Positions 31,580 through 40,636 are shown, numbered from the stretch's first letter. The stretch: DNA of 64,000 nt from Cellvibrio sp. KY-YJ-3 (GCF_008806955.1 NZ_CP031727.1:3920001-3984000); one strand, 5' to 3'. The notes: a model not told the origin generated them from the letters alone. Numbers and translations are program-made.

Positions 31580-32638
31580 TTACAGATCAGGCTGTTTGCC
31601 GTTATTGAGGTTTTGCTGCTCCACCAACTCTTCCAGCTGACTGGTAGTGACGGACGACGCCCCACTCGCCGCTTGTTTTTCCGCCTCCGCTGCCGCTTTT
31701 GCTGCCTGTTCTGCAGCGGCTTTTTCCTCCGCTGCTTTTCGTGCAGCAACACGACGCTCTATGTCCTTGCGGGTAGATTCATTTTCAAGGCGCAGGGTGA
31801 TGCGGCGATTTTTCGCTTGACCTGCCTTGTGTTGATTATCGGCAATTGGAAACTGATCGCCGTGCCAGCGTGTGGTGATGGATGCGGCGGGCAAGCCTTT
31901 ATCAATTAAATAATCCGTCACTAATTCCGCTTGCTGTTGCGACAACTGCTCTGCCGCTTCAGCAGTTTCACGCCTGTCGCTATGCGCATCCACCAAAATA
32001 CCCAGAACTTTATTGTCGGCTTTAGTGTAACGCACAATTTTGTCCAATTGAGCTTTGGCTGCAGAGCTTAAGGTTGATGCATCGCCCGCGTAATAAATTA
32101 CCGTACGCGACAGCTGACCAAAAGTATAAGGAATTAAATTGGCAAGGCAGCGCTTATAAGTGGTGTAGCTGGCGGCAAAATTGCGCGCATCAACTATCAC
32201 CCGCACACTGGTGCCATCCTCATTGGTGCCGGCGCTGCTGAATACCAGATTGGTACCACTTTCGAGTGAAGCAACCATAGTCTTGAGCTGCTCCGCATTT
32301 AATCGTACTGGCGTTGTTTGCACGGTAAACAGGGTTTGCGGTGCAACATCGCTACGCCACAAGGGTGGCACTGATTCCAGTTTTACTGCACCCGCAGGAA
32401 AGCCTTTTTTAACGCCACGAAACTCAAAAAAACCGGCTGACCCGGCGTTTTGGCCAAAATAAGCGGTGCCAAAAGCGGGAATGTCATGACTGAGACTGCA
32501 AGCAAAGGGACCTGACTTGGTACTCCACTCGGCATCCGCAAAGCCAGAGGCATAAGTCTGCGCCTGGCTGAAAGCTGCAGCCAAGGAAGACAAAACGACA
32601 AAAACAGCGAGGGTCGTGCATCTGGAGAACAAAAACAT
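31580..32638 (-). CDS. motY: MotY-like flagellar T-ring protein with extended C-terminus
   Basis: A 352-residue exported protein. After a signal peptide (cleavage near FSQAQ), the N-terminal domain ([22 protein letters not shown] ... [10 protein letters not shown]) matches MotY of sodium-driven/Pseudomonas flagella, and a C-terminal OmpA/MotB peptidoglycan-binding domain follows ([25 protein letters not shown]). MotY helps assemble the stator around the basal body. The divergent neighbours pyrC and rnt are the same as for motY in P. aeruginosa. An Ala/Glu/Lys-rich tail of about 65 residues is added beyond the usual end. Confidence 0.85.
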   Translation of the reverse strand: MFLFSRCTTLAVFVVLSSLAAAFSQAQTYASGFADAEWSTKSGPFACSLSHDIPAFGTAYFGQNAGSAGFFEFRGVKKGFPAGAVKLESVPPLWRSDVAPQTLFTVQTTPVRLNAEQLKTMVASLESGTNLVFSSAGTNEDGTSVRVIVDARNFAASYTTYKRCLANLIPYTFGQLSRTVIYYAGDASTLSSAAKAQLDKIVRYTKADNKVLGILVDAHSDRRETAEAAEQLSQQQAELVTDYLIDKGLPAASITTRWHGDQFPIADNQHKAGQAKNRRITLRLENESTRKDIERRVAARKAAEEKAAAEQAAKAAAEAEKQAASGASSVTTSQLEELVEQQNLNNGKQPDL

Positions 32639-32791
32639 GCAATCTCAGCTCAAGCAAAGGGACAGTGTTTGCAGTATAGCCAGCAAGCTACCAATTGCCG
32701 ATCAGAATTAGGGCTGCGGAGATATGCCGTTTTTGGTAGCATGCGGCCACTTTTCTGCTGTTTATTGCTCACCGCTAGGGAATCACCACTC

Positions 32792-33856
32792 ATGACCCAA
32801 ACACTGACGCTCACCCGCCCCGACGATTGGCACATTCACTTGCGCGATGGCGCTGCACTGGGCCGCACAGTAGGCGATGCCGCCGGGCAATTTGCGCGGG
32901 CGATAGTGATGCCCAATCTGGTGCCACCGGTAATGAATGCGGAGCAAGCGCTGGATTACAAAGCGCGTATTTTGGCAGCACGCCCAGCCGGGAGTCATTT
33001 TGAGCCGCTGATGGTGCTCTACCTCACCGACAATACTGACCCAGCCGAAATCGCGCGCGCCAAAGCGGCGGGCGTAAAAGCCTGCAAACTCTACCCTGCT
33101 GGCGCCACCACCAATTCGGCCTCGGGTGTGACGGATTTAAACAAGATTTACCCGGTGCTGGAGGCCATGCAAAAAGAAGGTATGCACTTTTTATTGCACG
33201 GCGAAGTGACCGACAGTGCGATTGATATTTTTGATCGCGAAAAAGTATTTTTGGATCGCACTTTTAGCCAGGTAGTGCGCGACTTTCCTGCGTTGAAGAT
33301 GGTGCTGGAGCACATTACCACCGCCGATGCTGCGGAATTTGTTGCCGCCGCCCCCGCCAATGTTGCGGCGACCATCACCGCACATCACTTGCTCTACAAT
33401 CGCAACCACATGCTCGCCGGTGGTATTCGCCCGCATTATTACTGTCTGCCGATTTTGAAACGCGGCACCCACCAGCAAGCGCTGATCAAAGCCGCTACCG
33501 GTGGCAGCCCGAAATTCTTTTTGGGAACCGATTCGGCTCCGCACGCCAAAGACAAAAAAGAAGCCGCCTGTGGTTGCGCCGGCAGCTACACCGCGTTTGC
33601 CGCGATCGAACTTTATGCCGAAGCCTTTGAAGATGCAGGCGCACTCGACAAACTGGAAGGTTTTGCCAGCCATTTTGGCGCAGACTTTTACAACTTGCCG
33701 CGCAACAGCGACAAGATCACGCTGGCAAAACAAGACTGGCAAGTACCCGATAGCCTGATCATGGGCGACCAACCACTGGTGCCGCTGCGCGCCGGTGAAA
33801 CCCTGCGCTGGAAACTCCAATCCGGCACGACTACCAGCCAGTTGCACACGGCTTAA
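32792..33856 (+). CDS. pyrC: Dihydroorotase
   Basis: A 354-residue class II dihydroorotase, cyclising N-carbamoyl-aspartate in pyrimidine synthesis. The zinc motif HIHLRDG lies at the N-terminus, the carboxylated Lys in [12 protein letters not shown], and metal His residues in LLHGEV and LEHITT, with GTDSAPHAK near the C-terminus. The frame is open from 32669, but [20 protein letters not shown] from ATG 32792 matches the family. rnt follows after 9 bp. Confidence 0.96.
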   Translation: MTQTLTLTRPDDWHIHLRDGAALGRTVGDAAGQFARAIVMPNLVPPVMNAEQALDYKARILAARPAGSHFEPLMVLYLTDNTDPAEIARAKAAGVKACKLYPAGATTNSASGVTDLNKIYPVLEAMQKEGMHFLLHGEVTDSAIDIFDREKVFLDRTFSQVVRDFPALKMVLEHITTADAAEFVAAAPANVAATITAHHLLYNRNHMLAGGIRPHYYCLPILKRGTHQQALIKAATGGSPKFFLGTDSAPHAKDKKEAACGCAGSYTAFAAIELYAEAFEDAGALDKLEGFASHFGADFYNLPRNSDKITLAKQDWQVPDSLIMGDQPLVPLRAGETLRWKLQSGTTTSQLHTA

Positions 33857-33865
33857 GGCGATACA

Positions 33866-34528
33866 GTGAATCCACCTGAAAACTCTCGCGACCCCGACTC
33901 TCCACTGGCACAGCGCTTTCGCGGCTTTTTGCCCGTGATTGTGGATGTAGAAACCGGCGGTTTTAACGCCCAGAGCGATGCCCTGCTGGAAATTGCTGCT
34001 GTCACTATCCGTATGGATCAGGATGGTTTTTTACATCGCCACGAAACTTTCTCTTTCCATGTTGAGCCCTTTGAAGGTGCCAACATTGAGCAGGCGGCGC
34101 TGGATTTTACCGGCATTGATCTGGACAGCCCCGACCGCATGGCAGAACCGGAATTAATGGTGATGACCGACTTGCTTGCCGCCGTGCGCCGTGCAGTCAA
34201 AGAAAACGGTTGCACCCGCGCCGTGATTGTCGGCCACAACGCGCATTTTGATTTGAACTTTGTAAATGCCGCGGTGGATCGTTGTCACATAAAACGCAGC
34301 CCATTCCACCCTTTCTCGGTGTTCGACACAGCTACCCTTGCCGGTCTCGCCTTTGGCCAAACCGTTCTGGCCAAGGCCTGTAAAGCAGCGGGATTAGAAT
34401 TCAGTAACAGCGCCGCTCATTCCGCTGCGTACGATGCCGAAAAAACTGCTGATTTATTTTGCTTGATAGCAAACCGTTGGAAAGAGCTGGGAGGTTGGAA
34501 CCCGGGACTGGATGAGGAGGATGAATAG
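33866..34528 (+). CDS. rnt: Ribonuclease T
   Basis: A 220-residue DEDDh exonuclease that trims tRNA CCA ends and other RNA 3' termini. Exo I is in IVDVETGG, Exo II in [11 protein letters not shown], and Exo III in [11 protein letters not shown]. The start is GTG. It is immediately behind pyrC and probably co-transcribed, as in Pseudomonas. Confidence 0.96.
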   Translation: MNPPENSRDPDSPLAQRFRGFLPVIVDVETGGFNAQSDALLEIAAVTIRMDQDGFLHRHETFSFHVEPFEGANIEQAALDFTGIDLDSPDRMAEPELMVMTDLLAAVRRAVKENGCTRAVIVGHNAHFDLNFVNAAVDRCHIKRSPFHPFSVFDTATLAGLAFGQTVLAKACKAAGLEFSNSAAHSAAYDAEKTADLFCLIANRWKELGGWNPGLDEEDE

Positions 34529-34578
34529 TCGCAAATCGCGCAGATATTGCCCCCGGTAGGTAAAGAAAATTAAACACA

Positions 34579-34602
34579 CTGGCCTCACCTGATCGAGGCC
34601 AG
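34579..34602. other. Hairpin downstream of rnt
   Basis: CTGGCCTC (34579-34586) pairs with GAGGCCAG (34595-34602) around an 8-base loop, 50 bp after the rnt stop codon. No T-run follows on the plus strand, so termination of pyrC-rnt here is only possible. Confidence 0.4.
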
Positions 34603-34652
34603 CTAGTGTCGCGTAATGAGCACATGCCATCACTAACGCTGGAAACCTGCCT

Positions 34653-35702
34653 ATGTACAACCGCTCAAATCACTTCGCACGCCTCACCAATCAACACTGC
34701 AATCACCTACTAGTCAGCACCCTTATCGCCCTGAGTGCGGGTACGGCCTTTGCCGCGGAACCGGCCACCGCACCGGCCACTGTAGGGCCGCAAGAGCTGA
34801 TCCAAACATTTGAGGCAGTTTCAGGCGTTCACAAAGGCGTGAGGCGAGGTCATGCCAAGGGCTTTTGTGCAAAAGGCGCTTTTACGGGGTTAGCGGGAGC
34901 AAATACATACTCCACATCGCCGATTTTTAATGGCAAAACACATCCCGTGACAGTGCGCTTCTCTCTGGGCGGTGGCAACCCCGCCGCCAGTGACTCTGCC
35001 CGTGGCCCTAGGGGTATGGCACTGCAAATCAAATTACCTGATGGCCAATTGCACAATATGGCCATGCTAAGCACCCCCATGTTTCCAGCCAAAAACCCTG
35101 CAGTATTTAACGGCCTGCTGCAAACCTTTATCCCTGACCCCAAAACTGGCAAACCTGACCCGGCCAAAACCGCAGCCTATCGCGCGGCAAACCCGGATAC
35201 CCAGGCCCAAGCTGCATGGCTTGCAAGCCACAACCCCTCGTGGAGCTATGGATCAACCAGTTATTACGGTATTCACACCTTCTTTTTTACTGGTAGCGAC
35301 TCACAGCGCCACAAAGTGCGCTGGCAATTTACGCCAACAGCAGGTGAAAGATTGCTGAGTGATGACGCGCTCGCCAGCGCAGACACTGACTTTTTGATGA
35401 ACAACCTGCGCGAACAACTCACGCAGGGCGCCGTCGGCTGGGAAATGGAGATCAGTTTGGGAGAGGCAAGCGATAGCGAAGTTGATCCCTCGCAAACCTG
35501 GCCCGACACGCGCACCAAAGTCAAAGTGGCGCGATTGGAGATCAGCGCTGCTGATGTCAATGATAGAGATTGTGATGGCGTAAACTTTGACCCCAACCGG
35601 GTGACCGCAGGGGCAGGGGTATCGCCGAGTGCAGATCCAGTGCTGCAAATGCGCTCGGCAGCCTATGCCATTTCATTTGGAAAACGCCTGAGCGGTCAAT
35701 AA
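34653..35702 (+). CDS. Exported catalase-related peroxidase (mini-catalase)
   Basis: A 349-residue catalase-core protein with a signal peptide (cleavage near TAFAAEPA), so probably periplasmic. RGHAKGFCAKGAFTG carries the distal His, VRFSLGGGNP the substrate-side region, and LQMRSAAYAISFGKR the RxxxY heme-ligand Tyr. It lacks the C-terminal parts of full catalases (about 480+ residues), as do SrpA-type catalase-related peroxidases that use organic reductants. Activity is inferred from the family. Confidence 0.87.
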   Translation: MYNRSNHFARLTNQHCNHLLVSTLIALSAGTAFAAEPATAPATVGPQELIQTFEAVSGVHKGVRRGHAKGFCAKGAFTGLAGANTYSTSPIFNGKTHPVTVRFSLGGGNPAASDSARGPRGMALQIKLPDGQLHNMAMLSTPMFPAKNPAVFNGLLQTFIPDPKTGKPDPAKTAAYRAANPDTQAQAAWLASHNPSWSYGSTSYYGIHTFFFTGSDSQRHKVRWQFTPTAGERLLSDDALASADTDFLMNNLREQLTQGAVGWEMEISLGEASDSEVDPSQTWPDTRTKVKVARLEISAADVNDRDCDGVNFDPNRVTAGAGVSPSADPVLQMRSAAYAISFGKRLSGQ

Positions 35703-35732
35703 AACCGGCAAAAGCCTGTCGAGGTCGGATAA

Positions 35733-36209
35733 TCAAGTGCTTAGCTGAATCTCCGGTATATACCCTGGCGCCAGCGATTGCTTTAACGCTGGCGCTATGA
35801 CTTCGGCAACACCCTTGGCGATTAATTTTCCGTCCTGATTGTGCGCCTCGCAGTCCAGCGTCACTAACTTAATCTTTTCTTTTATTTCCGCTACCGTCAA
35901 AGTTACCGTCACCGTATCGCCAATTTTTACCGGGTGTTTAAAGCTCAAACTTTGGCTGCGATACACGGAACCAGGGCCAGGCAAGCGGGTTGCAATGGCT
36001 GCAGAAACCAAGGCACCCGTCCACATTCCATGGCCAATTGGCTCACCAAACTGGGTGGTCGCAGCATAGGTTTTATCCAGATGCACAGGATTTACATCAC
36101 CGGAACAGGCGGCGAACAGGATTACATCGCGCTCCGTTAAGGTCTTGCTATAGGTCGCTGTCTGGCCAATAGCGATCGCATCGATTGGGTGGTTTTCAAG
36201 CAAATTCAT
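35733..36209 (-). CDS. MaoC-like (R)-hydratase family protein
   Basis: A 158-residue single hot-dog-fold protein. The hydratase pocket is visible in FAACSGDVNPVHLDKTYAATTQFGEPIGHGMWTG, which has the Asp and His of (R)-specific enoyl-CoA hydratases, then GDTVTVTLTVAEI. It probably hydrates short enoyl-CoA; substrate not known. ATG 36209 with GGATAAG upstream is preferred over the TTG at 36221. Transcribed away from the Usp gene. Confidence 0.83.
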   Translation of the reverse strand: MNLLENHPIDAIAIGQTATYSKTLTERDVILFAACSGDVNPVHLDKTYAATTQFGEPIGHGMWTGALVSAAIATRLPGPGSVYRSQSLSFKHPVKIGDTVTVTLTVAEIKEKIKLVTLDCEAHNQDGKLIAKGVAEVIAPALKQSLAPGYIPEIQLST

Positions 36210-36247
36210 AGTCTTATCCAAAGCGCCGTGTAAAAAAGGCGTACAGT

Positions 36248-36261
36248 TTAATCCATATCAA
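36248..36261 (+). promoter_or_regulatory. Near-consensus FNR/ANR box before the Usp gene
   Basis: TTAATCCATATCAA differs by one base from TTGAT-N4-ATCAA. It is centred about 132 bp before the Usp ATG. Usp genes in Pseudomonas are known ANR targets, which makes the match plausible. It could instead act on the divergent MaoC gene. Confidence 0.4.
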
Positions 36262-36386
36262 CTTTATTTAACCGCTATCGCCTGTAGCAGGTGGCTTTCG
36301 CGCTGTAAAAACCCCATGGGGGTTGCTATGCTAGCCCCAACGAAAAAATAACAACCTAACTTTTTAGGGAACCAGTAGGAGCCAGT

Positions 36387-37208
36387 ATGTCAAAGTCACA
36401 AAAGCTGTTTGTTGTTGTTGACCCCAACGACACCCATCACATCGCACTTGAGCGCGCCATTATTGTTTCTTCCTTAATCCAAGGCACCAAGCCCAAGGTT
36501 CACGCCTTTGTCGCTGTGGATGGCGATGCGGTAGATACTCGCTCCGTTAACGATAACCTGTTCCGCGACCTGACCTGGTTCGAACAAAACATCAAGAGCC
36601 CGCTGGCCAATGCCGGTATCGAGTACACATTGGAAGTCTCATGGTCGAGCGAGTGGCAAAAATCCATCATGGAATCCGCCAAACGTTTTGATGCCGATTT
36701 GATTTACCTGCCAGTACACGCCAAAACCAACAACAGCCGCTTCAGTTTCTCTGAATCCAAGTGGGAACTGTTAAAAGGCGCTTACTGCCCTGTGGTATTG
36801 ATCCGTCCGGGCGCAAAAGCACAGCGTAAAGTGATTCTTGCTGCCGTGAATATGCAAGCACAGCGCGATGTACAAATTGAGCTGAACAAAAAAATCATTG
36901 AACAAGCCAAATTCTATGCGGATACCTACGGCGCCGATTTGCACGTCATCAATGGTTATCTGGACTCGCTGAGCTACCCGGATCGCGGCCGTCTGGTTGC
37001 ACTGACTGGTTTGCCCAACGACAAGATCCATGTGGAAAATGGCTATACCTCTGATGTAGTGTCTGCCCTGGCAGAAGAAATCAGCGCTGACCTGATTGTA
37101 ATGGGTACTCTGGGTCAAAATGGTATGACCAAAACCCGTCGCGGTAATACCGCCGAGCGCTTGATCGCCGCTGTTGATACCGATGTGATGGTTATCAACC
37201 ACGGCTAA
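36387..37208 (+). CDS. Tandem universal stress protein (UspE-like)
   Basis: A 273-residue protein of two Usp domains. The first (about 1-145) lacks the nucleotide loop; the second ends with GTLG, nine residues, GNT, close to the G-x2-G-x9-G-S/T ATP-binding motif. UspE-type tandems support survival, motility or anaerobic stress in gammaproteobacteria. GGAGCC precedes the ATG. A candidate FNR-type box and a 6-3-6 palindrome lie upstream, and a very strong terminator follows. Confidence 0.88.
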   Translation: MSKSQKLFVVVDPNDTHHIALERAIIVSSLIQGTKPKVHAFVAVDGDAVDTRSVNDNLFRDLTWFEQNIKSPLANAGIEYTLEVSWSSEWQKSIMESAKRFDADLIYLPVHAKTNNSRFSFSESKWELLKGAYCPVVLIRPGAKAQRKVILAAVNMQAQRDVQIELNKKIIEQAKFYADTYGADLHVINGYLDSLSYPDRGRLVALTGLPNDKIHVENGYTSDVVSALAEEISADLIVMGTLGQNGMTKTRRGNTAERLIAAVDTDVMVINHG

Positions 37209-37224
37209 GTTTTATCCGCTTAAT

Positions 37225-37260
37225 AAAAAACCCGATTATCAAAAGATAATCGGGTTTTTT
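37225..37260 (+). terminator. Strong terminator after the Usp gene
   Basis: A perfect 16-bp inverted repeat with an AAAA loop, built from six A, CCCGATTATC, the loop and GATAATCGGG with six T. It begins 17 bp after the Usp stop codon. Confidence 0.95.
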
Positions 37261-37300
37261 ATTGGCCAGAGATAATCACACTATGATTATTTTAGCCTCA

Positions 37301-37327
37301 TAAAAGTGGCGACCACACCGGCCGCCA
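37301..37327 (-). terminator. Terminator of the chitinase gene
   Basis: On the minus strand TGGCGGCC, a 5-base loop and GGTCGCCA form an 8-bp stem with one G-U pair, followed by CTTTTA. It lies 30 bp beyond the chitinase stop codon. Confidence 0.7.
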
Positions 37328-37356
37328 TTTTTTCAATTACATGGACTCGATCAGGA

Positions 37357-39135
37357 TTAGTGCATTGATTCGCCAATCACATTGATCAATTCACCATTAC
37401 TGGTATCACCACTTAATTCCCAGAAGAAAGTACCGCCCAGGTTTTGTTGATGTACATAGTCCATTTTACCGACCATGGTTTGCGGGGTGTCGTAACTCCA
37501 CCAATTGCCACCACAGAAAGCGTATGCGGTGCCACCAACAATTCCCGTCGCCGGGCAGGTATTTTTCAATACTTTGTAGTCTTCAATGCCCGCCTCATAA
37601 CTACCGGTTGCCGCACCAGTCGCTGCACCACCGGGAGCTGCCTGGGTTACACCGGACCAGCCGCGGCCATAAAAACCTACACCCAACAGAATCTTACTGG
37701 CAGGAATACCTTTGGCTTTCAGCAATTGTACTGCCGCGTCCGAGTAGAACTCCGCGGCGGGAATACCAGAGTAACCATAGAGCGCTGAATGCGGGGCAGT
37801 TGGCCCTTTAGCCGCAAATGCGCCGAAATAGTCATAGGTCATGGGCATGATGAAATCCAGGTATTGCGCAGCACCGGCATAATCAGCGGCGTTGATTTTT
37901 GAAGGCGCTGCCCCAATTGCGGAGGTGACCAGTGCATTGGCACCAAACCGGGTACGCAGTGCCTGAATCAGGTTTTTGTAGGCCGAGAAACCGCTGGTAT
38001 CGCAGGTCAGACCGCAGTCATTGGGGTATTCCCAATCTATGTCGATACCATCAAATACATCGGCCCAACGTGGATCTTCCACCAAGTTGTAGCAAGAATT
38101 GGCGAATGCAGTTGGGTTAGCGGCTGCTTGACCAAAACCACCAGACCAGGTCCAACCACCGAATGACCAGATAACCTTAATGTTGGGATAGGCTTTTTTC
38201 AGTTTACGCAGCTGGTTGAAGCTACCGCGCAAGGGTTGGTCCCAGGTATCCGCAACACCATCAACACTCAAATTGGCGTCGTAGGCGCGCTCATAATCCG
38301 CGTAAGCGTCACCAATTACGCACTGGCCATTCTGCACATTACCGAACGCGTACAGAATATGGGTGAGTTGTGCCGCTGAACCACTAGTCGCAATATTTTT
38401 CACATGGTAGTTCCGGGCATAAGTCCCCCACTGTGCAAAATAGCCCACTACTTTTTTACCGCCCTCTGAGCCTACTGAACTGCTTGAAACGCTGGATGCA
38501 ATAGAGCTAGCCACAGAGCTGGAGGATGACGTAGTGATTGAACTTGCTACAGACGAGCTACCCACAGAACTGGTCACCGACGAGGCAGAAGACGTTGAGC
38601 ACTGACCTTTGTTTGCCCATACACCATCCGCTGAGGAATTTGTTACAGGGTCCTGGCCTTGAGTCCACCACTTGGCTTGATACTTGACGCCATTGCGCGA
38701 TACCTCGTTGCCACCGGTATAAACCGCCGTGCTATTCCAGGCAGATAAACCCGCACAACCGGCAACCGACGTTACTGATGAGGCAACCGAGGACACCTGA
38801 CTCACTGCAGAGCTGGCGACTGAACTTGGCGCCACGCTGGATACCGATGAAGAGCTTTCAGTACCACCAGAACAAGCACCCAGACCGCTCCAGGCATTTG
38901 TCCATGCCCAACCAGTTCCCGGGGCATAGGGGCCACCGACCGTACACCAACCACCAACAGTACACGAATATGCACTGCCACCATTTTGTACTACAGCACC
39001 CGTTGCGTAGGTACTGCCCGCTTGATAAGGCGCCACACCTGCGCAGTTATACGCCTGTGCCTGAGCAGCAAACAGACCTGCGGTTGATAGCAACCCGACA
39101 GTTGATAATAGTTTTAATACCTTAGGGGATTTCAT
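37357..39135 (-). CDS. Secreted GH18 chitinase with two chitin-binding modules
   Basis: A 592-residue modular enzyme: signal peptide ending AAQAQA, an N-terminal chitin-binding module (CAGVAPYQAGSTYATGAVVQ ... GTGWAWTNAW, resembling CBM73), a Ser linker, a CBM5/12 (WNSTAVYTGGNEVSRNG ... GVWANKGQC), a second Ser linker, then GH18 (KVVGYFAQWGTYARNYHV). The catalytic DGIDIDWEYP motif lies near residue 360 and FIMPMTYDYFG follows. It should cleave beta-1,4 bonds of chitin outside the cell. GAGGA before ATG 39135 favours this start over 39153. A candidate NagR-like operator lies about 500 bp upstream. Confidence 0.95.
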   Translation of the reverse strand: MKSPKVLKLLSTVGLLSTAGLFAAQAQAYNCAGVAPYQAGSTYATGAVVQNGGSAYSCTVGGWCTVGGPYAPGTGWAWTNAWSGLGACSGGTESSSSVSSVAPSSVASSAVSQVSSVASSVTSVAGCAGLSAWNSTAVYTGGNEVSRNGVKYQAKWWTQGQDPVTNSSADGVWANKGQCSTSSASSVTSSVGSSSVASSITTSSSSSVASSIASSVSSSSVGSEGGKKVVGYFAQWGTYARNYHVKNIATSGSAAQLTHILYAFGNVQNGQCVIGDAYADYERAYDANLSVDGVADTWDQPLRGSFNQLRKLKKAYPNIKVIWSFGGWTWSGGFGQAAANPTAFANSCYNLVEDPRWADVFDGIDIDWEYPNDCGLTCDTSGFSAYKNLIQALRTRFGANALVTSAIGAAPSKINAADYAGAAQYLDFIMPMTYDYFGAFAAKGPTAPHSALYGYSGIPAAEFYSDAAVQLLKAKGIPASKILLGVGFYGRGWSGVTQAAPGGAATGAATGSYEAGIEDYKVLKNTCPATGIVGGTAYAFCGGNWWSYDTPQTMVGKMDYVHQQNLGGTFFWELSGDTSNGELINVIGESMH

Positions 39136-39624
39136 TGACACTTTCCTCAGCATAATTTTTTATTACGCCGTTTGGTAATTACTGCCCTACCAAACGGACG
39201 CCCGATATACCCTCACAGTGATGCGCTCAACACTTATTGCGATGCACACTAAAAACCACATCAGCAAAAAGTCGCGCTCCTTGTAGTATTTTTTTCGTCC
39301 GCTAACCGCATCCTGCACACCCTCGTCCGCACCAATTTCACTCACAAAAAACGCCTTAAAATGCGCTTTTTATGGGCAAAACAATTCCTTCAGGCGATAA
39401 CAAGCCCTGAGCAAAATCTCAAAAACAGAAAATAAAATTTGGAGAAAAACGCGCCCAACCCTGTAAAAAACAGAGCAAAAAAAAGCACAGAAACAGCAAA
39501 AAACAAACGAACTACAGCTGAAAATAACAGCAGATTTTTTAAAACCTGTGTTTTTTATCGATCCCTGGTTTTCTACCTCATTGTTATCGTTGTTATAGCA
39601 ATAGCAAAACCAACATACGCTCGA

Positions 39625-39654
39625 AAAATACACCCAACAGGACAACGTTGTCAA
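39625..39654 (-). promoter_or_regulatory. Candidate promoter with LacI-family (NagR-like) operator
   Basis: On the minus strand TTGACA (39654-39649), an 18-bp spacer and TATTTT (39630-39625) form a reasonable sigma-70 promoter. The perfect palindrome GACAACGTTGTC (39641-39652), with the central CG typical of LacI-family sites, overlaps the -35. Its core equals GACARCGYTGTC of the NagR motif described for Shewanella GlcNAc/chitin regulons, as I recall it. Confidence 0.5.
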
Positions 39655-39771
39655 CAGGTTGTCATAAAGTTGTTTTATGAATCACAGTTTTATTGGCTAC
39701 AGCATTTTGAATGGAAGACTAGGCAGAATGCAGCGATTATCACTGCTTATAATTTTTGCGCGGAATGAATC

Positions 39772-39812
39772 ACAAAAATAACGGTTACATCCCACAAGAG
39801 GCTATAACCGTT
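39772..39812 (-). terminator. Probable terminator after djlA
   Basis: AACGGTTA (39812-39805 on the minus strand) pairs with TAACCGTT (39787-39780), with a long 17-base loop, followed by ATTTTTG. It lies 18 bp beyond the djlA stop codon. Confidence 0.6.
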
Positions 39813-39829
39813 TGCAAAGGAATAGAAAA

Positions 39830-40636
39830 TTACTGGCGGGATTTTTTAATCAGATCGTAAGCAGCTTGTATTTCCTGGGAGCGCTCGGTAGCGGCTTTGA
39901 TCATATCTTCAGGCATGCCCTGCCCGATAAGTTTGTCGGGGTGGTACTCACTCATTAATTTACGATAGGCTTTTTTTAATTCCGCATCACTCGCGCTTTT
40001 ATCAACTCCCAAGGCTTGATACGCGAGCGTTAGCTCATCGCCACGCACTGCTTCACCGTAGCTGCCACGTTCGCGATTAAATGCATCCTGCGCATTTAAC
40101 ATTCTCAATAATTGTTCAAAAGCAAAACGCGAAAAACCAATGCGCTCGGCTAATTGACGTAACACCTGCACTTCTTGTTCATCAAGCACACCATCCGCCA
40201 TGGCCAAATTCACCAAATTGACCAATAACATGTTATTCAAGTTAGGGCTTACACCGCAGACCTGTTTAAATTCGGCAACTGTCGCAGCAAAATCAAAACC
40301 GGCTGCGGCCCCCTGTTTAAATAAACGAATGGCTTCGCGACGATGCTCCGGCGTCAGGCCCATTTTTACCATCAACGCTTCTGTTAGTTGCACTTCCGTT
40401 TCACTGACTCGACCATCCGATTTGGCAAGGTGACCGAGCAGTAAAAAGACACTATTAAAAAAAGTGGTTTGAATGTGTTCGCGTTGCTGCGCAGTGAGGT
40501 TCGGTGTACTTTTATAGCGCCGCCACAACAGAAATACTGCACCGAACACAGCGCCCAGTAATACCCCAACCAAACCAACTAGCAGCAAAATGCCGCGTAA
40601 CACTATGCGCAACACCGCGCCTAATACTTTAATCAT
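39830..40636 (-). CDS. djlA: DjlA-like membrane-anchored J-domain co-chaperone
   Basis: A 268-residue protein: one N-terminal membrane helix (LGAVLRIVLRGILLLVGLVGVLLG), a TerB-like helical domain (FFNSVFLLLGHLAKSDGRVSETEV), and a C-terminal J domain with the HPDK motif (MSEYHPDKL). DjlA stimulates DnaK at the inner membrane and is linked to envelope stress signalling. ATG 40636 is preferred over the in-frame start at 40756 because the membrane segment then begins at the N-terminus, as in DjlA. Confidence 0.9.
   Translation of the reverse strand: MIKVLGAVLRIVLRGILLLVGLVGVLLGAVFGAVFLLWRRYKSTPNLTAQQREHIQTTFFNSVFLLLGHLAKSDGRVSETEVQLTEALMVKMGLTPEHRREAIRLFKQGAAAGFDFAATVAEFKQVCGVSPNLNNMLLVNLVNLAMADGVLDEQEVQVLRQLAERIGFSRFAFEQLLRMLNAQDAFNRERGSYGEAVRGDELTLAYQALGVDKSASDAELKKAYRKLMSEYHPDKLIGQGMPEDMIKAATERSQEIQAAYDLIKKSRQ

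Larger units (their letters stand above)
39136..39829. other. Long intergenic region upstream of the chitinase gene
   Basis: 694 bp with no convincing gene on either strand. It holds the djlA terminator (39772-39812), a 12-bp palindrome overlapping a TTGACA/TATTTT promoter on the minus strand (39625-39654), A-rich plus-strand sequence at 39420-39560, and a weak hairpin with a T-run on the minus strand at 39345-39372. The predicted transcript would give the chitinase mRNA a leader of about 480 bases. Confidence 0.55.

Noticed and set aside
38450-38880. Apparent repeat tracts in the chitinase gene
   Set aside because: They encode the two Ser-rich interdomain linkers, in frame.
39370-39654. 94-codon minus-strand ORF upstream of the chitinase
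   Set aside because: Its start is the TTG of the -35 hexamer and its Phe/Cys-rich content reflects T-rich DNA; not a believable protein.
39439-39768. 109-codon plus-strand ORF with a hydrophobic stretch
   Set aside because: It opens with TTG, has no convincing domain, is built on A-rich low-complexity DNA and overlaps the chitinase promoter region. A small secreted protein cannot be excluded.
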